Of a stretch of 64,000 bases of DNA, positions 17,694 to 27,897 are shown piece by piece; the stretch's first letter is position 1; each line of letters starts with the position of its first letter. The stretch is from Alteromonas australica (GTDB taxonomy: Bacteria; Pseudomonadota; Gammaproteobacteria; Enterobacterales; Alteromonadaceae): NCBI RefSeq assembly GCF_000730385.1, contig NZ_CP008849.1, positions 3,286,001 through 3,350,000 of the forward strand. The letters run 5' to 3'. The notes under the pieces were generated by a model. It ran no database searches. It saw only the letters and a list, made by a program, of their open reading frames with translations, and was not told the origin of the DNA. The position numbers were made by a program, and so were the translations under genes.

Positions 17694-19628
17694 GTGGGCA
17701 CCATTGGACATCGTAATAAAGGTTTTATTTTCGCAACAGCAGCCAGCCTTTCGCTGCTGATGGGCTGTGGCAGCACGCCAAAACCGGTAGCAAAAACACC
17801 TGTAGTTACCCCCCCAAAACCCGTCGACGTCCAGGCGAATCAACCTGTTACTCCTGAACATAAGCTGCTTGAAGCGAAAAAAGTGTGGCAGGGTCAAAAA
17901 GATAAAGATGCACGGGACAGCCTATTGCTAGATGCAGCAGCGCTCTATATACAGCAAGAAGATACCTTACTTGCCCAGCAAGTGCTGATTGAATTAAGAC
18001 AAGACGGCATAGCGCCCTCGCTTCACGATAGATATGCCTTGCTGCTTGCAAAGGCCTATATCAATAATCGTTCTGCTGACCCAGCCAAGTTGCATCATCT
18101 GCTTGAAGGTTTGAGCACTTCTACGTCGAAAAAAGCGGAAATTCAGACCACATTATTTGCCAAGCAAGGAATGTGGGCCGATGCTGCCAATGCACTCTTA
18201 AGAACAAATGCGTCTGCCGAGGTCAAGGTTGAACAGGTGTGGACGTGGGTTAAACAACTCGACGAAACGGCGCTCCAAAAAGCAGATAGGCAATTTCCAG
18301 CATTGCGCCCCTTTATCTCGTTGAGAAACTTAACCCATGAATATGCGCAATCCTCAGTTTCCTTACAAGAAGGGCTAAAAGCGTTTCAACGGACCTACCC
18401 TGGCCACATGTTAGCCACTCATTTGCCTAAAGATGTGATGCAAGCCCACGCCCTTAGCCAGCCAGACTTGCAAGAAATCGCCGTATTCCTGCCGTTAAGT
18501 GGGCGTTTAGCGTCAACCGGTGAAGCCGTGAAAGACGGTATTATGGCCGCCTATTATGAGCAATTAACCATTCAAGGCGAAAACAGCAATTTACCAGCAT
18601 TACGTTTTATCGACACCCTGGGTAAATCGCCACAAGCGCTGGTTTCTGAGCTAGGAGAAGCCAAGTTTATTGTGGGCCCGTTATTGAAAGAAACCGTTGA
18701 ATCACTGATTCCTGTTTTGCCTGCAAACGTTAACATGCTTGCCCTTAATAGAGTGGAGCCATCGCTAGCACCTTCTACTCAACCCCAGCTATCCCCATCG
18801 GACGTATCAGTAAACAGCAGTGCACAAGATGCCCCCCTGCATCAGGAAGTACGCTATTTTGGTTTAGCACCGGAGGATGAAGCTGAACAACTGGCAAATT
18901 TTATATTTAACAAAGGATTAAGAGCGCCCATTGTAGTTGCTGCACAAAGTAGTTTGTACGAGCGCATGCACGATGCGTTTAAAGATCGTTGGTTTGCCCT
19001 ACATAAGCAGAAAGGTACCCGGGCACACGTGACTACGGTGACCTTCAACGACAGCAGCTCATTACGTGAAGGTATTACCCAAGCCCTGGATGTGGCGCAG
19101 AGTAATAAACGTATTAACCAGATTGAGTATATGGTTAATGAAGACGTCTATAACATGCCGCGCAGCCGACGAGACATTGACGCAATTATTGCCTTTGCAT
19201 CGCCACAAGATACAGAACTGCTCAACCCTATAATCGAAGCCAGCTTGAATCCCTATGATGGAAAACAGGTTCCTGTCTATGCCACGTCACGCTCAATGGA
19301 TTACGACAGTGGCAAAAATCAATGGCGAGATTTACAGAACGTGCGTTTTATAGATATGCCATGGATGATGCCAACACACCAGTGGCAGGCTTTGGCGGCT
19401 ACCACTGACACGGTTTGGCCCAACCGAACCACCATGCAAAACCGATTATTCGCCTTTGGGTTCGACGCCTATAACTTGCTGCCTCAATTAGGCATGTTAA
19501 CCGTGTTACCTTACTTGAAATACGAAGGCTTAACTGGTGAATTGCAAATAAACGACAGTGGTGAAGTGAAGCGCCAACTACCTCAAGCCGTAATCAACAA
19601 CGAACGTGTACAGATGCTTATGGAGTAA
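17694..19628 (+). CDS. lpoA: Outer-membrane lipoprotein activator of PBP1A
   Basis: A 644-residue lipoprotein with the lipobox LLMGC (Cys25). The N-terminal half (about 60-240) is helical and TPR-like. The C-terminal half begins with IAVFLPLSGRLASTGEAVKDGI, a periplasmic-binding-protein fold, as in LpoA. It reaches through the periplasm and stimulates the penicillin-binding protein PBP1A. The start is GTG with AAGGA upstream. The next genes yraN, diaA and dolP follow in the E. coli order, which supports the name. Confidence 0.93.
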   Translation: MGTIGHRNKGFIFATAASLSLLMGCGSTPKPVAKTPVVTPPKPVDVQANQPVTPEHKLLEAKKVWQGQKDKDARDSLLLDAAALYIQQEDTLLAQQVLIELRQDGIAPSLHDRYALLLAKAYINNRSADPAKLHHLLEGLSTSTSKKAEIQTTLFAKQGMWADAANALLRTNASAEVKVEQVWTWVKQLDETALQKADRQFPALRPFISLRNLTHEYAQSSVSLQEGLKAFQRTYPGHMLATHLPKDVMQAHALSQPDLQEIAVFLPLSGRLASTGEAVKDGIMAAYYEQLTIQGENSNLPALRFIDTLGKSPQALVSELGEAKFIVGPLLKETVESLIPVLPANVNMLALNRVEPSLAPSTQPQLSPSDVSVNSSAQDAPLHQEVRYFGLAPEDEAEQLANFIFNKGLRAPIVVAAQSSLYERMHDAFKDRWFALHKQKGTRAHVTTVTFNDSSSLREGITQALDVAQSNKRINQIEYMVNEDVYNMPRSRRDIDAIIAFASPQDTELLNPIIEASLNPYDGKQVPVYATSRSMDYDSGKNQWRDLQNVRFIDMPWMMPTHQWQALAATTDTVWPNRTTMQNRLFAFGFDAYNLLPQLGMLTVLPYLKYEGLTGELQINDSGEVKRQLPQAVINNERVQMLME

Positions 19629-19633
19629 CATTT

Positions 19634-19975
19634 ATGTCAACAGTGCAAGGGAATGCAGCAGAAGAACGCGCCGTCTCCTTTCTGGAGGAACAAGGCTTAT
19701 CTTTGTGTTGTCGTAATTACCGAACCCGTAGAGGTGAACTGGATATTGTCATGCAGGACGGCGAGACCATTGTCTGTGTTGAAGTAAAGTACAGAAAATC
19801 TCGCCAGTTTGGTCAAGCTGTAGATTTTGTGACCGTTAAAAAATTACAACGGATTCAAGCTGCGTTTGCCTTCTATTTGTTAGATAATAACCTCAATCCA
19901 GCGTCTACCCCCCTGCGAATAGACGTTATCGCTATTGATGGAGATAACCTTCAATGGCTTAAAAACATCGGTTGA
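19634..19975 (+). CDS. yraN: YraN-family (UPF0102) putative endonuclease
   Basis: A 113-residue protein with the restriction-endonuclease-like core GNAAEERAVSFLEEQG, NYRTRRGELDIVMQDG and CVEVKYRKSRQFGQAVDFVTVKK, which supplies the E, D and ExK residues of this fold. Its role is not known; related proteins are linked to DNA uptake or repair. It starts 5 bp after lpoA, so it is almost certainly co-transcribed. Confidence 0.92.
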   Translation: MSTVQGNAAEERAVSFLEEQGLSLCCRNYRTRRGELDIVMQDGETIVCVEVKYRKSRQFGQAVDFVTVKKLQRIQAAFAFYLLDNNLNPASTPLRIDVIAIDGDNLQWLKNIG

Positions 19976-20016
19976 ATTTTTTAAAGCGCGTGACATTCAT
20001 TGCTAAGCGCTAATAG

Positions 20017-20679
<663 letters not shown>

Positions 20680-20686
20680 GGCCATA

Positions 20687-21271
20687 ATGAAACAAAAGCA
20701 CAGTAAACTATTCGGGCTTATTGCCGCTTTAATCGTGATGACCCAACTTCAAGGTTGTGTTGCCGCGATTGGTGCGGCGGGCGCCATGGCAGCAAAAGTT
20801 GCCAATGACAGACGCACGGTAGGCACGCAACTTGACGATCAAAATGCCAATCGTGCAGTGGCCTATCAATGGGCTAAAAGTGACGAGCTTAAGGCCAGAG
20901 CAAACCTGCAAGTTGACGTATATAACGGCGTTGCCCTACTTACTGGGCAAGCTCCCACTCAAGCACTCATCGATGAAGCGGTAAAACGTGCACAAGACGT
21001 CAGTTATATTAAGAAAATTCACAACCAAATTCGATTAGGTGAGCCTATTGGTGCTGGCACTCAGGCCAATGACATCTGGCTTGCCTCAAAAGTAAGAACC
21101 AAAATTATTGCTGACGAGCGCGTCCCCGCCTTGCAAATTAAAGTGATTGTCCAAGATTCAGAAGTATTTCTTATGGGCCGTTTATCCAACTTAGAAGCAA
21201 CTACCGCGGTGGATATTGCGCGCAATGTTACCGGCGTAGCTCGTGTAGTACGTGCATTTGAGATTATTTAA
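20687..21271 (+). CDS. dolP: BON-domain outer-membrane lipoprotein
   Basis: A lipoprotein of 194 residues with the lipobox QLQGC (Cys24) and two BON domains (about 55-120 and 130-194, each with a GxVxLxG-like core: NGVALLTGQAP and SEVFLMGRLSN). DolP (YraP) sits at the division site, binds anionic phospholipid and supports outer-membrane integrity. The start at 20687 is 7 bp after diaA; reading frames extending upstream into diaA are spurious. Confidence 0.92.
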   Translation: MKQKHSKLFGLIAALIVMTQLQGCVAAIGAAGAMAAKVANDRRTVGTQLDDQNANRAVAYQWAKSDELKARANLQVDVYNGVALLTGQAPTQALIDEAVKRAQDVSYIKKIHNQIRLGEPIGAGTQANDIWLASKVRTKIIADERVPALQIKVIVQDSEVFLMGRLSNLEATTAVDIARNVTGVARVVRAFEII

Positions 21272-22676
21272 TCGAGAATTAGCAACGGCCCTTTTAGTTG
21301 CAGGGGCCTTGTTCATGGAAATTTTGGATGCGACCGTCATTACCACTGCGCTACCGGTTATTGCCGCCGATTTCGGTGTACCGGCTGCCCACCTTTCCAT
21401 TGGTGTCTCTGCTTACCTCGTTGCTGTCACCCTCTTTATTCCGTTAAGCGGCTACGTTGCCGACAAGTTTGGTGCACGGACCATTTTTATTGCTGCAATA
21501 GGGGTATTTACCCTTGCATCCGTGCTTTGCGGGTTAAGCACTACCCTAGTAGAATTTACCTTATCGCGTATTCTGCAGGGCGTGGGTGGCGCCATGATGG
21601 TGCCCGTAGGGCGACTGGTCGTATTGCGTGACTTACCTAAAGAAAAACTGGTAAAAACCGTAGCGATTATTACTTGGCCTGCACTAAGTGCGCCGCTATT
21701 GGGGCCTGTGCTCGGCGGCTACATAGCCACGCATTTCAGCTGGCAGTGGATTTTCTACATGAATATTCCACTGGGTTTACTTGCTATTATCGCCTCGCTT
21801 TATTTACTAAAAAATACCAAAGGTGACGTAGGCAAATTTGATATTAAAGGCTTTTTGCTCACCGGCATTGGCTTTGCGCTTTTTATGGCAGGCATTGAGT
21901 TTCTTGCCAGCACCAGCGATAAACTGATGCAGTCGCTAAGCATTGTACTCGTTGGTTTAGTGCTGATGGCACTCGCAATACGGCACGTAAAGAAAGCCCC
22001 AACCCCATTGTTTTCATTTGACGCCATGCAGCACAAAACATTCAGGTTATCTGTGTATGGCGGCTCGGTAGTACGCATTGCGCTAGGCAGTGCGCCGTTT
22101 TTAGTCCCTCTTATGTTACAGCTTGGCTTGGGCTACTCTCCGGTGGAGGCTGGTTCGCTGTTACTGTGGCTTTTTGCTGGCAACTTGGCGATAAAGCCTG
22201 CAACCACGTGGATCATGAATACCTTCGGGTTTAAGCGTGTACTTGTGGTCAATGGCGTGCTCATCGCGCTTGGGTTTGTTGCGCTTGCTTTCGTCAACCA
22301 CCAAACTTCTTTATTCACCATTGCCGCTATTTTATTTGCAAATGGCGTAACCCGATCAACGCACCTAACGCTGTTAAACACCATTGCTTTTGCTGATGTG
22401 CCCACTCATAAAATGCGCGACGCTAATACCTTAGGCGCTATACTAATGCAAATGAACCGAGGCCTAGGTATTACCCTCTCGGCACTGGCCATTGCGGCCG
22501 CCTCATTTTTATTAGGTCAAAGTGCCGATACCCCCACCCTCACAACGTTCACTATGGCAATGCTATTTATGAGCGTGCTGGCACTGGTGAGTATTACCGA
22601 TAGCCTCATGCTTTCAAAAGAAGACGGCGTCTCTGTATTAAACAAACGTAAAGCGAAAAAAGCCCGTCAATCTTAA
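21252..22676 (+). CDS. MFS drug-efflux transporter, DHA2-like
   Basis: A 474-residue permease with at least twelve hydrophobic segments. TM1 contains FMEILDATVITTALPVIAADF, the D1 motif of DHA2 (EmrB-like) proton antiporters, followed by GYVADKFGARTIF (motif A) and RILQGVGGAMMVPVGRLVVL (motif B/C region). The start is a GTG inside the end of dolP (20 bp overlap), suggesting translational coupling. The substrate is unknown. No membrane-fusion partner gene lies next to it. Confidence 0.85.
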   Translation: MHLRLFNRELATALLVAGALFMEILDATVITTALPVIAADFGVPAAHLSIGVSAYLVAVTLFIPLSGYVADKFGARTIFIAAIGVFTLASVLCGLSTTLVEFTLSRILQGVGGAMMVPVGRLVVLRDLPKEKLVKTVAIITWPALSAPLLGPVLGGYIATHFSWQWIFYMNIPLGLLAIIASLYLLKNTKGDVGKFDIKGFLLTGIGFALFMAGIEFLASTSDKLMQSLSIVLVGLVLMALAIRHVKKAPTPLFSFDAMQHKTFRLSVYGGSVVRIALGSAPFLVPLMLQLGLGYSPVEAGSLLLWLFAGNLAIKPATTWIMNTFGFKRVLVVNGVLIALGFVALAFVNHQTSLFTIAAILFANGVTRSTHLTLLNTIAFADVPTHKMRDANTLGAILMQMNRGLGITLSALAIAAASFLLGQSADTPTLTTFTMAMLFMSVLALVSITDSLMLSKEDGVSVLNKRKAKKARQS

Positions 22677-22717
22677 GGCAACAGTCTTTTCCTATGCAAT
22701 TTTATGCCAATGAAAAA

Positions 22718-22745
22718 AATAAGCCGGTCATATGACCGGCTTATT
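22718..22745. terminator. Bidirectional rho-independent terminator
   Basis: A perfect 28-bp palindrome with arms AATAAGCCGGTCAT and its complement, preceded by a run of A. It lies between the convergent MFS and TonB-receptor genes and can serve both. Confidence 0.85.
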
Positions 22746-22771
22746 AATGAGCAATAAAAAACAACTTGGTA

Positions 22772-24979
22772 TTAGAATTCTGTTGAGAACCTTACACCAA
22801 ACTCACTGGCGTCATTGCTAAGCACTTGAATAATGTAGTCACCGGTATTTAAGCGGGCATTATCATAACGCTCGTCAAAAATATTGCGGCCATAGAGTGC
22901 CACCGTGTATGCGTCATCTGCTGGCGTATATGCAATATCAACATTCACTAGCTCTCGACTATCTAGCTCAGTCTGACGGCTTGCCAGTGATGATGGCTCA
23001 CCATACATGTCTGAACGATAAGAGTAGTCAGCACGTACGCGGATAGAGTCACCGCCTTCAAGATCGAAGGTGTAAGATGGCCCTATAGCAAGTGTTAGGT
23101 CTGGCGTTAAAGGCGCAACTGGCTTGTAGCCATCTTGCTCATCCACATCCACATCCATATAGCCAACACTCGCCATCATGCTAAAGTTACCGTAGTTAAA
23201 GGTAGTGTCTAGCTCAATACCACGAGAGGTTTGCGTAACAATTTGGTTATCGGTTTCAAACCCATTTTCTGTCACTTTACTCACCTGATACGGTAAGTCA
23301 TCAAAGTCGGTATTGAATACTGCTACGCTGACGTCGAAATATTCATTTACACGACCTTTAATCCCGACTTCGTAGTTAACCGCAGTGATATTGTCTGAGG
23401 CAACGAAACATTCGATGTTACCAAACAAACAGTAAGGTCTCGCAGGATACTGACCAGACTGGTAGCCTGATTGAATTGTCGCGTAACCTGTCATGCCATT
23501 TTCAAAAGTATAATTAGAGGCAATTTCCCACGTAACTTCATCCCAGTTATCGCTTGAATAAACCGTACCTATTGCTTCTGAAACACTGGCTGACGCATCT
23601 TTCTCATCTTCGGTATAACGCAGGCCACCCGATAGGCTAAGCTCATCAGTCAAGTCTCGGCGTACATTCACATACACCGCTTTTGATGTTGTTTCCTGGT
23701 CAAGTTCCAATAAATTGGACCATGTATTGTAGCTAGAATCCTCGCCCTGACGATTTTTGCCTTCTTCATTAAAATAATACAAACCGGCAACAAAGTCGGT
23801 GTATTCATTGATGTAACCATTTAACTGAAGCTCTATAGAGGTTTGATCTGCTTCACCACGCTCAGGATAGTGATCCAGGCTATAAATAGTGCCATCGTCA
23901 TCTAAACCCGCTTTATATTTTGAAGAACGGGTACTTGCAACTAACTTCAGCGTATAGTCGTCGTTCATGTCCCATTCTGTGGTAAGCGCTAAACCGCGAG
24001 CTTCGTTAGACACGCCGGTAACGGCTTCTTCACCGGTTGCGTTGTCGTAAATGTCGTAGCCTTCTGGCGTCACATCCGTATTACGCAGCGCAACACCTAA
24101 CGGGTTATCCCCGCCGTAATAACGATCTGATTGCAATTCATCAATTAGCACAGTGTAAGGGCGCAGGCCACCGTCACCATTATTGCCATCGGCAGTCAGT
24201 ACCATACGAAAGTCATTCGATGGTTCCCATTTAACGGATAAACGACCCGACACATCTTCGGTTTCGCCTACATCATACTCAGCGTCAGGCACATTAATAA
24301 ACTCGCCTAGGCCATCACGTTTATTAAACGCCATATTCATATTGAAAGACAGCGTGTCTGTTAAACCATGATTAACAAACAAATCTGCTTTTACGCGGCC
24401 TCGCGTACCAAATTCAGTGTTGATTTTGGTTAAATCACCTTGATCTGGCTCTTTGGTAATAATGTTGATAGCACCACCAATAGAGTTACGTCCGTACAAA
24501 GTCCCCTGGGGGCCACGAAGCACTTCAATACGCTCTATATTATTTAAACTCCAGTTTTGGCCAACTTGGCGGCCTAGGTAAACGCCATCAACGTACACGC
24601 TTACACCTGGGTCTGTGGTGATAAGGTGGTCTTGCAGACCAATACCACGAATAAACGGGTTAACAGAAGAAGTATGACCGGCAGAAAAGCCTGTTACATT
24701 CAAGTTAGGTACAAATTTACCTACATCGGTAAGGTCGCTAATGCCTTGTTCAGCAAGTTTATCGCCATCAAATGCACTAATAGCAATGGGAACTTCATAG
24801 ATAACTTGCGGGCGTTTAGTCGCAGTAACGGTAATAGCTTCAAACTTTTGTTCTTCAGCTGCGTCAGCGTCTTGAGCAATAACAGGGTTTGAGAAAACGG
24901 GAACGGTGAGGGCTACTGCTAGTGCCACAGGGGAGAGCCTACTGGCAAGTGTCTTAGACACATCAGTATTGGTGATCAT
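22772..24979 (-). CDS. TonB-dependent outer-membrane receptor
   Basis: A 735-residue receptor with signal peptide (to about NPVIAQ, residue 35), a plug domain with FEAITVTATKRPQVIYEVP and VEVLRGPQGTLYGRNSIGGAINIITKEP, and a beta-barrel ending in the typical aromatic C-terminus RFSTEF. It resembles the siderophore/nutrient receptors abundant in Alteromonas and sphingomonads. The ligand is unknown. AGAGG lies before the ATG. It stands alone, with the small GG-leader gene pair upstream on the same strand after a 408-bp gap. Confidence 0.88.
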   Translation of the reverse strand: MITNTDVSKTLASRLSPVALAVALTVPVFSNPVIAQDADAAEEQKFEAITVTATKRPQVIYEVPIAISAFDGDKLAEQGISDLTDVGKFVPNLNVTGFSAGHTSSVNPFIRGIGLQDHLITTDPGVSVYVDGVYLGRQVGQNWSLNNIERIEVLRGPQGTLYGRNSIGGAINIITKEPDQGDLTKINTEFGTRGRVKADLFVNHGLTDTLSFNMNMAFNKRDGLGEFINVPDAEYDVGETEDVSGRLSVKWEPSNDFRMVLTADGNNGDGGLRPYTVLIDELQSDRYYGGDNPLGVALRNTDVTPEGYDIYDNATGEEAVTGVSNEARGLALTTEWDMNDDYTLKLVASTRSSKYKAGLDDDGTIYSLDHYPERGEADQTSIELQLNGYINEYTDFVAGLYYFNEEGKNRQGEDSSYNTWSNLLELDQETTSKAVYVNVRRDLTDELSLSGGLRYTEDEKDASASVSEAIGTVYSSDNWDEVTWEIASNYTFENGMTGYATIQSGYQSGQYPARPYCLFGNIECFVASDNITAVNYEVGIKGRVNEYFDVSVAVFNTDFDDLPYQVSKVTENGFETDNQIVTQTSRGIELDTTFNYGNFSMMASVGYMDVDVDEQDGYKPVAPLTPDLTLAIGPSYTFDLEGGDSIRVRADYSYRSDMYGEPSSLASRQTELDSRELVNVDIAYTPADDAYTVALYGRNIFDERYDNARLNTGDYIIQVLSNDASEFGVRFSTEF

Positions 24980-25387
24980 GTATAACCTCTTTACGTGAGT
25001 GTTAGGTGTAAAATTATTGTATTTTTAGGCTGCTTCAGATTCTTCTATGGAACCTTAAAACCCAATAAACTCACGAATAGAACGCCACTACGACTAATGG
25101 CTTGCCGAACTGGCTAAGAGACTGACAAATACTCCATGTTCTTAAAGCTAAATATCACCACGTCCCTGCTTTATGAACAAAAATACCAGCCTTCGTCTAC
25201 TCTTAAGTCATTATTGAGCCTGAAGACTGGAAAGCTATAATACTGACAAGGTACTAATTTGCCTAGATATTTATTACAGAACTGTCATATTTTGAACAAA
25301 AACCAGACTAATTGGTTAAAATATAAAGAAATTATTTTTAAAAAAACTTAACGGTAAAACAGTGCTTTTTTCTTAAATGATTACTTT
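24980..25387. other. 408-bp intergenic region upstream of the TonB-receptor gene
   Basis: AT-rich toward the right end, with long runs of A and T at about 25340-25375. It should carry the receptor promoter on the minus strand. I found no convincing hairpin terminator for the upstream small-gene pair, no palindrome and no additional gene. Confidence 0.5.
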
Positions 25388-25591
25388 TCAATCACTTCTA
25401 TCAAGATTACCGTTCCTTTTCAAATCACGCAAATACCTAAGCGGAGCGACCCCGCCTCCAAATACTAGAAGCAACCGCAATAAAGAAGATTCGGCGAAAT
25501 AGGCGGGATAGAAAAAAAGCACAATCAAGATAATGCAGGTTATCAAAGAGCAAACAATATCTATATTAATGCGTGTGATAAAATTGCCCAT
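25388..25591 (-). CDS. Small membrane protein (possible immunity protein)
   Basis: A 67-residue protein with two hydrophobic segments: IDIVCSLITCIILIVLFFYPAYF (about 10-32) is near-continuous, and LLRLLLVFGGGVAPL (about 38-52) is shorter, with a positively charged tail RYLRDLKRNG. AGGGAG precedes the ATG. The ATG comes 3 bp after the stop of the GG-leader peptide gene, so the two are one transcription unit. Small two-helix membrane proteins in this position are often bacteriocin immunity proteins; that role is inference only. Confidence 0.6.
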   Translation of the reverse strand: MGNFITRINIDIVCSLITCIILIVLFFYPAYFAESSLLRLLLVFGGGVAPLRYLRDLKRNGNLDRSD

Positions 25592-25594
25592 GTG

Positions 25595-25840
25595 TTACTC
25601 CCTACGCATAGCTCTAATTTGTCTGGTTGTTAAATGATTTGAAATTGGACCAGATTCACTAATGCTAACATTACCTTGAAAATCGTAATACTGACCCATA
25701 CCCCATTGAGCTATTGCGGCCGCGAGAATGTTTCCGCCACTAGCTATGCCCACAAAAGTACTTACCATGATTTGTTGAGTCTCTCGGTCAAGTGATCCGC
25801 CACTAACGTTTATCATTTTGGTTGGCGTTAATATTTCCAT
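25595..25840 (-). CDS. Bacteriocin-like precursor peptide with double-glycine leader
   Basis: An 81-residue protein. The N-terminus MEILTPTKMINVSGG looks like a short double-glycine leader, which C39-peptidase ABC exporters cut after Gly15. The 66-residue remainder has a small-residue-rich hydrophobic stretch (IMVSTFVGIASGGNILAAAI) followed by WGMGQYY, then a polar, positively charged tail. This is the general make-up of class II bacteriocins. AGGAG precedes the ATG. A partner membrane protein follows. No C39 transporter lies in the window, so export is unproven. I recognise the architecture, not a named family. Confidence 0.55.
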   Translation of the reverse strand: MEILTPTKMINVSGGSLDRETQQIMVSTFVGIASGGNILAAAIAQWGMGQYYDFQGNVSISESGPISNHLTTRQIRAMRRE

Positions 25841-25957
25841 GTGTTTCTCCTAATAGTGATATTGATAAAAAGCCCTTGTCGTAAATTATTAAATCGCTTT
25901 CAGCACGCAAATTAAACTGTACCTTTGGCGGTTTTTTACACTCCCTCTCCAACAATA

Positions 25958-26029
25958 TGTCGACAATAAACATTTCATTTCCATTTTTTATTTCTTATTA
26001 GCCAAAATAACGATAATATTGTCGACAAT
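25958..26029. promoter_or_regulatory. Putative operators of the GntR propionate regulator
   Basis: ATTGTCGACAAT at 26018-26029 is a perfect 12-bp palindrome 30 bp before the gntR start. A second site with core TGTCGACA lies at 25958-25965. A third copy, TTGTCGACAA, is inside the gntR gene at 26171-26180. Spacing and symmetry suit dimers of a GntR/FCD repressor that controls itself and the prp genes. The assignment is by position. Confidence 0.55.
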
Positions 26030-26059
26030 TAGCGCAAGTGTTCTATTGGAATTCATCTC

Positions 26060-26719
26060 GTGATCAGTAAAGAAACTATTGTTACATCGGCTGATAAAAC
26101 CTTTTTACAGTTAAGAACAGACATCGTAGAAGGGATTATTCCTGCCGGTAGTAAACTCAGTGAAACTGAATTGTCGACAAAGTACGCCGTTAGTCGCGCA
26201 GTCATTCGTGAGGCCATTAACCGTTTAACCAGTTGTCACCTTGTGGAACGTAAAGCTAACGTAGGTGCCCGTGTGGTTGCACTGTCACCTGAAGGCCTTA
26301 TTCAGCTGTATCAAGTGCGCGAAGCGTTAGAGGGTATGGCCGCCCGCTTAGCCGCTCGCTATATGAGTGATGATGAAATTGCCGACATGCAAGCGCTGCT
26401 TGATAGCCATTTCGACAAAGTGAAAGACAGCCACAGCTATTATCAAGAAGCCGGTGATGTCGACTTTCACTACCGAATTGTCACTGGCAGCAAAAACGAT
26501 CACCTTATTAGCGTGCTTATTGATGGGCTCTACCATTTAGTTCGTATGTACCGCGTACAGCTTGGTATGGCAGGACCACGGGTAAGTACGGCGTTTGATG
26601 AGCATAGACACATTGTTAACGCCATTGCCAATCGCGACGAAGAGTTAGCAGAAATGCTCATGCGTCGCCACATTCTTTATTCAAAAAATAATATCGAGAA
26701 GAAGCTCAACAATGACTAA
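26060..26719 (+). CDS. GntR-family (FCD) regulator of the methylcitrate operon
   Basis: A 219-residue regulator. The N-terminal winged helix has [39 protein letters not shown] (quoted in part), and the FCD ligand domain follows from about residue 85 with [21 protein letters not shown] and DVDFHYRIV, whose Asp and His residues bind metal in this class. The start is GTG at 26060. It sits directly upstream of prpB in the same direction and most likely senses a methylcitrate-cycle intermediate. This replaces the sigma54-type PrpR used in enterobacteria. Confidence 0.88.
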   Translation: MISKETIVTSADKTFLQLRTDIVEGIIPAGSKLSETELSTKYAVSRAVIREAINRLTSCHLVERKANVGARVVALSPEGLIQLYQVREALEGMAARLAARYMSDDEIADMQALLDSHFDKVKDSHSYYQEAGDVDFHYRIVTGSKNDHLISVLIDGLYHLVRMYRVQLGMAGPRVSTAFDEHRHIVNAIANRDEELAEMLMRRHILYSKNNIEKKLNND

Positions 26720-26784
26720 TACCCATAAGGCTTCTCCTTACCTTTTACACCTCTACCCTACTTTCAATTAAGCGAGTGATTATC

Positions 26785-27660
26785 ATGAGTGCAGGAAAGA
26801 AATTCAGAACCGCGTTAGAGAATAACAAACCTCTTCAAATCGTAGGCACTATTAATGCCTACACGGCCATGATGGCGAAGGCCATTGGTCATCAAGCCAT
26901 TTATCTTTCAGGTGGCGGCGTAGCTAACGCCTCGTATGGCTTGCCAGATTTAGGCATGACCTCGCTCAATGACGTGATTGCTGATGTTCAGCGCATCACC
27001 AGTGCGTGTGACCTACCGCTTATGGTGGATATCGACACAGGCTGGGGCGGAGCTTTTAACATCGCCAAAACCATCCGTGACATGGAAAAAGCAGGCGCAG
27101 CCGCTGTACATATGGAAGACCAAGTCGCACAAAAGCGCTGTGGTCACCGCCCTAATAAAGAAATTGTGAGTACAGCGGAAATGGTAGATCGCATTAAAGC
27201 CGCCGTTGATGCCAGAACCGACCCCGACTTTTTCATTATGGCGCGCACCGACGCATTCGCGCAAGAAGGCTTAGAAAAAGCCATTGAACGCGCAAAAGCC
27301 TACGTTGCAGCGGGCGCGGACGGTATTTTTGCAGAAGCAGTTCAAACTGAAGAACATTACCGTGCATTTGCAGAAGCCTTAGATGTACCGATTCTCGCCA
27401 ATATCACTGAGTTCGGCAAAACCGAACTTTGGAATAAAGAAGAGTTGGGCGAATGGGGTGCTGATATGGTGCTTTACCCGCTAAGTGCGTTCCGCGCCAT
27501 GAATAAAGCAGCAGAAATGGTGTACAAATCTATACTTGAAAATGGCGATCAAAAAGCGGTTGTCGACACCATGCAAACACGCATGGAGCTATACGATTAC
27601 CTTGGCTACCACGAATACGAGCAAAAGCTAGATGCGCTATTTGCCGACGGCAAAAACTAA
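26785..27660 (+). CDS. prpB: 2-methylisocitrate lyase
   Basis: A 291-residue TIM-barrel enzyme of the isocitrate lyase superfamily that splits 2-methylisocitrate into pyruvate and succinate. [20 protein letters not shown], the metal site VDIDTGWGG and the catalytic loop KRCGHR with Cys119 are all present. The ATG at 26785 was chosen over a GTG three codons upstream because it gives the normal N-terminus MSAGKKFR. The first TwoAYGGAY-like element follows before prpC. Confidence 0.95.
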   Translation: MSAGKKFRTALENNKPLQIVGTINAYTAMMAKAIGHQAIYLSGGGVANASYGLPDLGMTSLNDVIADVQRITSACDLPLMVDIDTGWGGAFNIAKTIRDMEKAGAAAVHMEDQVAQKRCGHRPNKEIVSTAEMVDRIKAAVDARTDPDFFIMARTDAFAQEGLEKAIERAKAYVAAGADGIFAEAVQTEEHYRAFAEALDVPILANITEFGKTELWNKEELGEWGADMVLYPLSAFRAMNKAAEMVYKSILENGDQKAVVDTMQTRMELYDYLGYHEYEQKLDALFADGKN

Positions 27661-27677
27661 ATAAATAAACGATTGCA

Positions 27678-27832
27678 GCTTGAAGTTGGCGAGCACGAGG
27701 ATGCAGGGGTGAAGTACAGTTCCCTGCCCCTCTGAGGCATGGATGCCGAAGCGGAGCCCCCATGGATGGGTTTACGGCGTGGCAGGGAACTGTGCTTTGC
27801 TCCTGCAGCCAATGTGCCCGCCAACTTCAAGC
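27678..27832 (+). ncRNA. TwoAYGGAY-like structured RNA element, copy 1 (prpB-prpC gap)
   Basis: The outer arms GCTTGAAGTTGGCG (27678-27691) and its complement (27819-27832) pair perfectly. Pairing continues inward with few breaks to CAGTTCCCTGCC and GGCAGGGAACTG, making a helix of roughly 45 bp. The 52-nt interior (27729-27780) has two 4-bp hairpins, GGCATGGATGCC (27736-27747) and CCCATGGATGGG (27759-27770), each with loop ATGGAT, then TTTACGGCGT. The GGA triplets at 27741 and 27764 are 20 nt apart. This matches the TwoAYGGAY motif as I remember it. A covariance-model search was not possible. Confidence 0.7.
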
Positions 27833-27897
27833 GCCAAATGTCAAAGATATCACACTAAAAAGTACCTTACATATTATACAAGACCGGAGACAACAAG

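Noticed and set aside
27560..27568. TTGTCGACA in prpB as a further GntR site
   Set aside because: Less symmetric, deep in a coding region, and the GTCGAC core also recurs in unrelated genes such as near 34108.
27530..27763. 77-codon minus-strand frame across the prpB end and RNA element 1
   Set aside because: Lies in a structured palindromic repeat and the end of prpB; not a gene.
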